DNA of 60,962 bases, from the NCBI GenBank assembly GCA_048213135.1, contig PS015452.1, positions 110,753-171,714 of the forward strand. Reading direction: 5' to 3'. A program made the position numbers and the translations under genes. Under the pieces are notes generated by a model. The model was not told the origin of the DNA and did not search any database. It worked only from the letters and a program-made list of their open reading frames with translations. The stretch is from Reclinomonas americana ATCC 50394 (Eukaryota > Jakobida > Jakobea > Jakobida). This document shows positions 48,214 through 58,233 of this stretch, piece by piece (position 1 is the stretch's first letter; each line of letters begins with the position of its first letter).

Positions 48214-49800
48214 ATGGAGAGCAGTGCCGAAGCCGACGAAGACAGTCAGGCACTATCATTACACGATGCTCTCACCGCCATTGGCATCACCAAGACTCAT
48301 TACCACGTGACGGCGCTGTGTGTCGCCGGCTATGTGGCGGTGGTTGCCGAGCTGTTTGTGTTCTCGTTTGCACAACGCGACGCGGCACGTGAGTTCTTCC
48401 ACGGCGTCGCAGATGACACTGCCATGGCGTGGGTGGCATGGGCCTCCAATGTGACCGCATTCATCGGAGCGCTGGCGTGGGGTGCGTGGAGTGATCGGGG
48501 ATTGGGTCGCCGATGGACATTTGTCATCTCGGCGCTGGTGTGTGGCGTGTTTGGGGTGGCCAGTGGATTCGCGCCCTCCTACGCAGCCTTTGTGGCCCTG
48601 CGAGCACTCACTGGACTCGGCATTGGTGGTCTCATTGTGGTGGACTTTGTGTTCCTCTTGGAGTTTCTGCCGGCGACGCATCGCGGTCGTTTCATGGTGT
48701 GCGTCACGCTTGGCGCCGCCTGCGGACTCTTCCTCACTGTGACGTTCGCGTACTACACGTTGCCGGCGTGGCGCTGGTTTGTGTGCCTGGCGGCGACCCC
48801 ATCACTCATCATGTCGGTGCTGCGTCTGTGCATTCGCGAGGAGACGCCACACTTTCTGCTGCTCCACGGACGCCACTCCGAGGCCGAGGATGTGTGCAGC
48901 CGAATGGCCGGACGCAGTTGCGTGGTTGTTGCTGCTCAGTTGCGGGCGACGACTGACAAGTGGGTGCGCGACTGCAGAGATCCGCCTGAGGCCCATGGAT
49001 GCGCGACCACCGGTGTCGTATGTGGCCGGGCTGCGGCTACTGTTCGGCGGTAAGCAGTTGCGTATCACACTCGGTCTCGGCGCGGCGTGGATGGCACAGA
49101 CGGCCGGCTTCTGGGGCATCTCCCTCTTCATGCCCGTTTACTTGGCGCAGCGCGGCTTCTCCGTGTACATCAGCTACTGGATCTTTGCCAGCATGCAAGC
49201 AGTTGCGTCGTGCTTGAAGGATGATGAGGGGGACAGGGAAAGAGGGAAATCTGACTCGCTGCGTAGCTGGCGCTGTTGATCTGCATCTTCCTGGTCGACT
49301 CGTGGGGCCGGCTGCGCTTGCTGCGCACGCTGACAGCCATGGGTGCCGTGGGTATGATACTCTTTGCGTTTTTCCAGCAGCCACCGTGGCTCGGCACGGT
49401 GCTCTGCGTGGCCACATACATGTGGCTGCCGGCCATTTACGGTGTGATGTGGACCTTCACGCCGGAACTGTTCCCCACCTCGGTGCGCGTCCTCGGCATG
49501 TCATGGATCCACCTGTGCACCACCGCCCCCAACCTCTTCACGCCGTTCGCCGCGTCGTACCTGGTCGGTGACAGTCGCGCCTACTTGTATCCGTTGGTGT
49601 GGTCGCTGTGCTTTTTCCTCGAGTGCTTCATCATGTTTGTGGTGTTGCGACGGGAGACCAACCAGAGCGACCTGTCGCCGGAGAGTAATAGTGGGGATGG
49701 CGGACAAGACGCTGGCGTCAGTGCGTTGTTGGAGATGACGGATTTGAGACCAGCAGACGACAACGACGGTCGTGATACGGTAAATGAAAAAGTGGACTAA
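48214..49800 (+). CDS. MFS transporter, copy 2 (SV2/SVOP-like)
   Basis: Three exons (48214-48916, 48978-49201, 49267-49800) give 486 residues. The N-terminus is acidic (MESSAEADEDSQALSLHDAL). Shared with copy 1 are YVAVVAELFVFSFAQRDAA, WSDRGLGRRWTF, VDFVFLLEFLPATHRGRF, EETPHFLLLHGRH, WGISLFMPVYLAQRG, LVDSWGRLRLLRTL and TFTPELFPTSVRVLGMSWIH. Both end with an RRETNQSDL-type motif and an acidic cytosolic tail. Both introns start GTTGCGT (48917, 49202), and the first is at the same place as in copy 1. A plasma-membrane or vesicle transporter is expected; the substrate is unknown. Confidence 0.88.
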
Positions 49801-50049
49801 TTAACTGACGACATGGTGGGTTCTGTCGACAAGTACGTAACCCGACAACAACTTCACCAATGGCCGCGCGCAGTCGGTGTCTAGTCATGATCGTCGGGTC
49901 CGTCCGTCCGTCGTCCGCGTGCGGATATTGTCCGCTTGTAGGTTTCTCCGTCCGCGCGCACAGAGAGCGTGGGCGCACACGCATACGTGTGTGAGTATCG
50001 GTGCGCGTGCGCAGGCTCGTCTTTCGATCGTTGACTCCTTCCGCGCTTC
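49801..50049. other. Intergenic stretch before the Roco gene
   Basis: About 250 bases with CGT-rich words (for example near 49890-49960) and no supported coding sequence. Confidence 0.4.
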
Positions 50050-53000
50050 ATGCCCGACGACGACAATTGCTTCCTGAAATGCCTCGGTGGCACCATCTTG
50101 GTGGCGATCGCCGTTCCCATCGTGACCACAGGCCTCGTTGCCAGTGGATGCCTCGGCTTGGTGTGCGTGGATTGTTCCTGCTTATGGTGTAAGCTTCGTT
50201 GCTGTCCAGAGCATGTGGTGCGTGGATGATGATGACGTATATGCAATGCATTCTGCAATATTAAAACTCGCTGCGCTGACAGGGATGGACTCCGGATCGG
50301 TGCTGGTGTTTCGGAGCGGGGAACTGCCCGCGCTGCTGCTTGATCCACAATGCTGGCACTGGAGCGCTTTCGCTCGAGGATTTCGCTTGCCAGCTCAAGT
50401 GGTGCGGACCGGCCACGCGTGTGAGGCGGCTGACGCTCTCGCCGTACTGGCCAATGGGAGGGTCGCGATCGAGCAGTGCTGGAGGCACGCTCCGCCACCC
50501 ATGGTGCCCCAAGTTCTGCTGCTCATTCTACAAGTGCAAGTGGTGAGTTCTATTTCTCCCAATAATATCTCCTGTATGTCACACCTTTGTTGATGACGTG
50601 CATTTGCGTGCATATAACGGACGCAGCTGCTGCCATCGGCGCCACAGGGAGGGAACCATTGACTTTGGAACTGACCCTGGCGTGGTGCTCGGCCCGCTCT
50701 TTCCCAACCTTCAAGAGGTCGACTTCACCGGAGTTGAAGGCAAGGGCGCGATGAAGGGGCAGCAAATCATCAGTCTGCTGCGTGTGCTGCCTGATCTGCA
50801 GACGGTCATTATCACCAGGGAGGAGTTCCTTGTGACAGCGTACTCGGGCTGCTTCTTCAAGGTCCCGTGCATTGTGCTACCTGAAGGTGAGTGCCATGTC
50901 CAGGAGGGACATGATACGTGCTCGCCATTCCCGCATCTCTCACATGACACCGGCCAGCGATACTGGACGAGGAGCTGGGTCAAACAGTGGCAATGTGCTG
51001 CCCGCTGTTGGAAGAGTTGCACGTGTTGCGAGTCAGAGTGGCAGCGCCTGCCGCATCGCCCACTGGTCGAACTCCCGCTGTTGCAGCACCACGACAGCTC
51101 ACGGCGGGTTCAAGGCCGTGGCCTGGAGCTGTGTGGGTGGCTGCTGGTTGCGATTTCCTGCGGCGCGTAACCGGTACGTGAGCTAGCAACGCCAACGGAG
51201 GCTGTCAGTGTGACGGCCGGCTCCTTTCTGACAGTATTCTTGTGTCAACGCACAGACGACCACATCTTTGTCGAGACGTGCCTGTCGACTCTGCCGGCCG
51301 AGTATTCGCGAACAGTGTTCACCCTGCAGGATGCCATGCGCGCCATTCGGGAGCGCCTGCCCGACGCAGAAGCTCAGGAGATCGAAGACGGACAAGACTT
51401 GGCGGCCGAGCGCTGGGCGCGCTTGACTGGAGTTGTGTTGCCCTCGAGCCTCCAGTGTTGACGTGCGTGTTGTTTCTCATGTCCTTTTAGTTCCCTCTGG
51501 AGCACGCCATGCGTATGAGGAGAGGCGAGCCTGAGGTGGAAGAGCCAGAGGTAATGTTCGACGCCTCGGCACGTAGTGTGTGCCCTATACTCATTTCCTC
51601 TCTACCTAGCCTCTTGTTCCTGTCGCCGCCCCGGTGTATGCATTGCCTCCTGGCCAGTATATCGACTATGGACACCCGGCGCACCTGCCACTCCCACAAC
51701 AAGCTCCCATGGGCGCGTGTCCACCAGTCGGTGGTCCCAACGGCATGGCGCCAGCAATCCCTGTCGCGTTGGACCCGAAGAACAACGCAGCAGCCGCGAG
51801 AGCGCAACCGGTACCGCCACCTGCAGCACCTCAAGTGCCTCAACCGCCTCCTCAACAAGCTCAGCCGCCACCTCAAGCAGCAGCTCCACGCGCTGCAGAA
51901 ATCCGACCTGCACCGGCGGCAGTGGTGCCAGCACCGATCGTGGTGAGTGCGCTTGTGATGATTGTTCATCCTGCTCGCTGCAGGGTGTGTAATGCGTACT
52001 GACGATCAATCAGCCGGATCCGAATGCCTACGACGGCGATATGGCCGCGATGGTTGTCAACCCGCTCAACGTCCGTCTGCACGTGGACGCGGCTGTTGCG
52101 TACCAGCATCCATCAGTCTCTTTGCCTGTTTAGAAACCTGCGGCTGATGAAGTCATTGTGAAGGTACCGCCGCCGGTCGCCGTGCAACCTGAACCGCCTG
52201 CGCCTGCACCAGTCACGGAGGTCGTCGTGAATCGGGCGAGGGGAACGGTGTGGCGCGTGTGCAACTTTTTTGCACCACGATCTCATGCTGACTGAATATG
52301 GTCGGTGCAGATGCGTTGCGCGCGTCTCAAGCTCGCCATTCTCGGTGCTGGTGGCGTCGGCAAGACCTCCATTGTCGAACGCCTCACAAAGAACACATTC
52401 ACACCGGCACTGCACTCGGAAACCGAAGGCATGCTTGTCTCGCGGTACACGCTGGATGGCTGCACGCTTGCCGGGGACATTGCAACCGTTGCGTAACGCT
52501 GTTGGTTGTAGTCTCCGCCACCGAGATGTTCACAGTGCAGAACAGAGTGTGCGCCTGTGCCTGTTTGACATGGGAGGCCAGCATGACTACGGCGTGATTC
52601 ATCGTCGATTCCTGTCGGAGCGCACGGTCTACTTGGTGGTATGTCGTGGTGACAGGCAGCTACCAACTACGGAGTGAGCTCACACCTTCCCGTGCACAGG
52701 CTGCCGATTTTCGTGCGCGTGACGTACAGGCGCTGACTCCCTGGCTCGATCTCCTCCGAATGCGATCACCGAGGAGCCACGTTCTGGTGGTGCTTACAAA
52801 GGCGAGTGTGACTCGCCTGTGACTTCCATCATCGACAACACTGCTGACCCTTCATTTCTCTCTGCTAACCAGGACGATGAAGGCCGTGGCATGACTGTCA
52901 GCCTGCAGAACGAGTTGCGCGCTCTGGCCGCCCGATATGGCGACACGCTGCAGATCCACACCGATCTTGCGTGTGTCGTGTCGGCCTCCAATGGCACCGG

Positions 53001-56000
53001 GTTCGACGGACTCAAGCATGCTCTGCGCCGCGTGATTGCCGAGGTTGGTGTCACTGCATGACAGTAATCGCCAATGGTTGTTACTCATGCTCCACTCTCC
53101 AGCTCCCATTCCTGACCGACGAGTTTCCCCGCACGTGGATCAGTCTTGCGTATGCGCTGGAGGGTCGAGCGAATGCTGGCGACAAGTTCATCACGACGAC
53201 GCAAATCAATCAGATGGCAACACAAGTTGGTTTCCAGCCGGCGGATGTGAGAGACGGATACGTTTGCCGTGTTGTACTTGGTGCACTTTGGCAGGTATGC
53301 GCCGCTGCTTGCGCTACTGACGGAAGAGGAGATGTCACTGATTTCTCATGTGTGTGCAGTGGGGCATCTGCGCCACGTTCCAGCCACACAACCTCATGTC
53401 CACGATCGTGTTGCTGGACATGGCGTTTTTGACGGCGCTTCTCGGCCGCATTCTGCAGTGCCCGGTGGCGCTGCTGGAAACTCACGGTTCGCTCGTATCG
53501 CTGGAGCTTACAGAAGCACTGTGGATTCCGTCGCAGCACGGCAATCAAGTGGTCTGTTGTTGTACAAAGCAATACCGCATGCTTTCTATGTGTTGTCATC
53601 TCTCACCACCAACTGTTTGTGCAGCCCATGGTCGACTTGCTGCCAGCTGGCACAGACTGCTCGCCATTCTTCGACCTGATTGTCGCCATGGAAGTCGGCA
53701 CGTTGATGGCGCCTGGCATGCTTCTGGTGCCACATTTGCTTGCACCACTGCCCGCATTCGACGATGATCGTATTCTGCTGGAGGAGGCCGACGAAGCTCC
53801 GCACTGGGCGATGCGTGCATCTCAGCCTGCCGCTGCAGCTGCCGTCGGTGGCAGCGGTATCCCAAATGCAGCGGCCAGCAACGTGTTCACCATGCTCGGC
53901 TCGATGCAGCAGCTGACTGGCCAGCTGATGTGTGTGCTGAACCGCGTCGCCCAAGTGCGACCAATCTGCGCAACAGCGGTGAAGTGCGATTTCGCGGAAC
54001 TTCGCGCCACGGCAGTGGTGCACGTGGCAAACAATGGCTCCCAGGTTATCGTCCGTGTGGCTCCTGCCGCGGACGAGCGAGCTCAACCGGTCATGCCTAT
54101 CCGTCAACTGTCTTCAGTAGTCGGCAATATTCTGCTGCGCCTGCTGTCGGAGGAACTGCCGGGATTCGCGGAGGAGCGCTGTGTCATGTGTCCGCAGTGT
54201 GAAGCTCGTGGTCATGTCGACCGTCCAAAGCTGTTCTGGGAGGTTCGTTCCTGATATCTTCTCAGTAGTGATGTTGGTTGTAACGACGACAGCTGCATGC
54301 AGGAAGAGTTGCGACAGATGGTCAAGTACGTTGATCGCGTGGACTGCGATGTCTGTGGTGGCTCTGTGCAGCTAGTCGATCTGTTGTTGGAGGCACGCGA
54401 TACGACACTGGTACCTCTGGCGGAGCGTATTATGGCCTCGTCTGAGTCGCCAGCTGCCGCAGCTTCGTCGGTTGGAAGTGCAAGTGGTTCTGCAAGCTCG
54501 GATGGTGAGCTTCTCCTTGATGGATGTCGACTCAAAATGAGATGGTGACTGAGGAAGACTGTCCTTGCACACAGCTGCATTCGATGCCATTCAGTCCAGC
54601 CAGATCCGCATGCAGCAGCGCATGCGCGCCATGCAAGAAGCGAATGTTAAGGATCAAGATCACTTGCAGCACATTCATGTTGCGTCGATGAGATACTTGT
54701 TGGCGCAGCTCTTCGGTGGTATTCACCGCTTGGTTCTCTTGCAGGTCGACGTGGGGGAAGTCCGTCACATGCAAGACGCTTTTATGCGTGCCATTGAGCG
54801 CAACCTGCATTTGCTGTGGCCCTCTGCAGTGTTGCTGCTCCCGGACAAGCGCAGTGGCAGTGAAGAGGTGTGTGCTGGTGGTGATTTGTGAGTGATTTCC
54901 CTCTGTCGTTACTCACCACACCACTACAGACATGGATGCAGCGCCTCTACGCATCACTGACTGGCGCGCCGTCGACCTTCAAGATCCATGTGCTGTGCGA
55001 GTTCACACTGGCGCTGGACGAATCGCTTGTTGAACGATGCGAAGGTCACAGTACCAGATCGGCGTCTGCTTCTGCGGCCGATGGCAAGGTGGGGATTTGT
55101 ATGATGCCTGCGGCACTTCTGGTGACTGCTGACACTTTTCGCGAAAAAAGATTGTTGTTCCACTGTGGCATCTCAGTCCCGATCACCAAGGCTTCGATGC
55201 GAAAGAGCTGAAGAAGTGGGCCAAGAAGGTGCTGCCGTGGTTGCGCCGTGGACTGCAGGCGCTAGGGTCCGTTGTCTTGTGCACCTCTTCGTGCTTGCCG
55301 CATGATGATACTTATCTTTTTGCGGTCGACAGAACTCTGGCTCGTGGTGGACAGCTTGCTGGCCTCGGCTCACAGGAAGTATTCGGGTTCCCGGCTGAAG
55401 CAGAGCCAGCGACCATGCAGCACGTGTACGAGTTCATCGATGCCGCTGTGCCAGCACTCGAAAAGGCAGCAGGAACGCGTGTGTCCATGGAAGAAGGACA
55501 AGCGGCAGCCACAGCTTCGACATCCAATGCACTGTCGGTAAGCCACCACTGCACAGACATTGCGATGATGGTGTGCTTGGTGTGAATGCTCAGCTGCTCT
55601 ACTCTATCTCTACAGTTCGAGGTGCCATTGAGTGTGGAGCACAGCATGACGCTGCTTTCGCAAGGCGTTCCGCAACGGCTTGAGGAGTTGCGGCACGCGA
55701 TCGTAATGTTGCGCTGATTCGTCGAGACTCATTGTCTGCTTGTCCAGAGCCGACGCCCAAGCGGCCATGGAGTTCCTGAAACTGCCTGCCCGGGTGGTGA
55801 CCCAGGTTGGCGGATTGCACGCGACGCTGGTGACTCGCGACGCTCCGTGCGGTCGTGCCGGCACGTTCCTCTGGTGCTGCCAGGGCCACCGCGACCTCAT
55901 CCGTCAGTGGAACGACTCACAAGTTGTGGAGGAGGAAGTGTTTGTGCGGCAGGCTCTGCAAGTGTGTCAGTGCGGCACCCGTATCCTCAGTCACATGTGA
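50050..56000 (+). CDS. Roco protein (Roc GTPase plus COR), with hydrophobic Cys-rich N-terminus and leucine-rich segments
   Basis: The likely start is ATG 50050. Exon 1 encodes a hydrophobic stretch (ILVAIAVPIVTTGLVASG) then a Cys-rich run joined in phase to a second Cys-rich exon at 50281. Then come leucine-rich pieces (LGPLFPNLQEVDFTGV, LLRVLPDLQTVIITREE, CPLLEELHVLRVR) and a Pro/Ala/Gln-rich linker (51600-52250). The Roc domain (52314-53060) has G1 LGAGGVGKTS, G3 FDMGGQ, G4 TKDD and G5 VSASNGTG. G4 is formed only if a GC-AG intron is removed before the exon at 52873. COR follows (TWISLAYALEG, VLYLVHFGR, WGICATFQPHNLMSTIVLLD). Further C-terminal parts have CPQC and CDVC pairs (zinc-ribbon-like, 54190-54360), a coiled coil, and a helical end. 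No kinase domain is seen. Stop is at 55998-56000. Other Roco proteins are GTP-regulated signalling scaffolds. Confidence 0.85.
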
Positions 56001-56595
56001 CCGCTGGTCACGCGACAGTAGCTGCAAGCCTCTGAGTGCTTCAGAGATGTCAGCAACAACGACAATAACAATTCATTCACCCGCCGTCTCCAAAACATCA
56101 GTCTTGAAGGCATCGGCAGCGTTTCTTGTTTGCGCCTTCGTCGACAACTGCGATAAGATCAAGCGTGGCTGAGCAGTGGATGTTGACGCTTGCGTAGACG
56201 CTCAGGGCTCAGTGTTTTTCGCGGTCGAACACAACAATCAACACAAACACCAGTCGTGACTGCAATTACAACAACAACACAACTGCTTTACTAATCCAAA
56301 CAGCAACACAGCTGTATGATGATCACAATCTGTACAACAACAACAACAACAACTTTACAAGTCCAAACAGCAACACAGCTGCATGATGATCACCATCTTG
56401 AGTGATATTCTGCACGCTCTCGTTAGTGATCATCAAGTTTGGCACTTTTGCACAATTCCCAGAGTCTAGTTGCCACGTCCACGCACCGCTGTGGCAACAG
56501 CTCGTCGCTGCGCAGACGTCCTGTGTCCTTGTCCGCACTCCCTTCTTCAATTGCATTCCGAGAGAGCGCGCATTTCCACACTTTCACGAACAACC
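56001..56595. other. Intergenic stretch with CAA repeats and a short direct repeat
   Basis: No gene is supported. The stretch has CAACAA runs (56260-56355) and a direct repeat of about 31 bases: TCCAAACAGCAACACAGCTG plus ATGATGATCAC at 56295 and again at 56362, differing at one base between the two parts. It is the most AT-rich intergenic interval in the right part of the window. Confidence 0.55.
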
Positions 56596-57426
56596 ATGTT
56601 TGCAGTTCCGCAAAAGCGTACCACGGGAGGAGGAGGAGGAGGCCGCGCTGCACCACCAGCCACCGCTCGCAAGCAGCCAGCAAAGAGCCCGTCACGCAAA
56701 CCAGCGGCGAAAGAAACGTGCGTGCAGCCCAATTGAAGTTGATGGACATTCTGTTCGACTGACTGATTTATCGCTGCGATTACTTTGCCACGGTCAGGGA
56801 CTACTCCCCCGTTTCTCTGTCGACCCTGTTGGCCTGGTCGCCGGTCAAGGGCGGTGATGCGTACCCCTCGGAAGTCATGCGTCAGGCGGCCGGATCGGTC
56901 GCGAACAGTGCTCGTGCTCAACTGCGGCACATGGTGGAGAACATGCAAGTGGAGCGCGGTGCGGTCACGGTCGCGCTCAAGAAACTGGCGCAGCCGTTGC
57001 ACAAGGTACTGTTTCGTGTGACTTTGGTGCTGTCAAGCAAACGGTACACTCACCACCCACGCGGTTCGCAGGAGTTGTCCCGCACAGAAATGGCGCGACT
57101 CGAGCAGCGGCGATTGACGGTGATCAACGAAATCGAGGCCCATGCCTCAGGCATGGAGGCTGAGACACGCGCGCTACTGGTTTGTGTTGAGCGTCGTGTA
57201 GAGCATGCAATGCACTGCCCCTTCTCACCTGGGTGGACAGAAGGATCACGCGAACATGGTCACGAAACTGCGATCGATGACCGAGTCGAGCAGCACGGCG
57301 CTGGATCGCATGTGCGAGGAACTGGTTGAGCGCGCGCGAGCGGCAGTGAACCGAAGCGCCCGGGAGGTTCTGCGGCAGCCAGCGCCAGCACCGTCTCGCT
57401 CTAACCGAGGAAACGGGCGTTCGTGA
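56596..57426 (+). CDS. Small helical protein, unrecognised
   Basis: Four exons (56596-56717, 56798-57005, 57072-57179, 57241-57426) join in phase to 207 residues. The N-terminus is basic with a Gly run (MFAVPQKRTTGGGGGG, then ARKQPAKSPSRKPAAKE). The rest is helical: SLSTLLAWSPVKGGDAYPSE, ARAQLRHMVENMQVERGAV, SRTEMARLEQRRLTVINEIE, MVTKLRSMTESSSTALDRM and LVERARAAVNRSAREVL, ending in a basic RSNRGNGRS tail. It looks like a small coiled-coil protein with charged ends. No family is recognised, but the exact phase fit and splice signals support a real gene. Confidence 0.65.
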
Positions 57427-58233
57427 CTCGAGCAATTGCATTGGCCCGGCACATACAGGTCATTGTCCGCCACATCCACGGTGGTGCGCTGTACACGACA
57501 ATGAACGTCCGCCGGCTGCTTGCAGTACGTGACCTTGTAGAGAGATGGCTCTGCGATAAAGGACATTCTCGATCCAGGCAAATTCAGTGTCGTCACTGTA
57601 TTCGATTACAGGTGGTGTTTCTGAGTGGACACGCTACAATCTGCAAGCCTCTTACTGCGGTTGTGTCGCATGCCTGCTGGTGACAGTGGGTGCTGTCGAG
57701 GATTGGTGCAGTTTACCGAAGCGTTCGAGCAAGACGAATATTGCATGAAATTCGAACTTACTCGTCAGCATCGTTGCGTTCCTTAGTACGCATAAAAGTG
57801 ACACACTGCTGCATCGCCTGTGCCGCACACACTGCTGCCGCTGCTGTGCCCACGCGCGCACGCTGGAGAGGACAATCATCAATTCGAACATGGCGGCACT
57901 CAACGGACGTCAATATGATGAACTGCGCAGAAACAGTGTTTGCGCGCGGCATTTTCCAACGGTCGTTTCAATCAACATTGTCGGCATCTCTGCACGCAAG
58001 GTATCTCTCGCCCCCGTCAATCACACACACATAGGCACACACACATACACACATGCACACACGCAGAGAGTGTTGGCGCGTGTGATTGTGTTTTGTGCAC
58101 GCGCGCGCACGCAGTGTAGTGATGACCTCATGCTCACTGTCTCTCTCTCTCTCCACACACACACACAGAGAGGGTCGCTGACGTGCGTGCGCGGAGAGGA
58201 GGAGCGTGAGTGTGTGAGTGTGTGCCTCACTTC
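57427..58233. other. Stretch of about 800 bases with no convincing gene
   Basis: Open frames exist on both strands but none shows ordered composition or phase-consistent splicing. The right half is rich in CA, GA and CT repeats (58020-58215) and probably belongs to the promoter or 5' leader of the next gene. Confidence 0.4.

Noticed and set aside
52488-52548. Non-canonical intron ends (TT-AG or GT-CA) in the Roc domain
   Set aside because: Using the later acceptor (AACAG before the SVRLCLFDMGGQ exon) gives a normal GT-AG intron in phase 0.
57652-57903. Minus-strand open frame in the 57.4-58.2 kb interval as a gene
   Set aside because: It is short, has no splice-supported extension and shows no recognisable motif.
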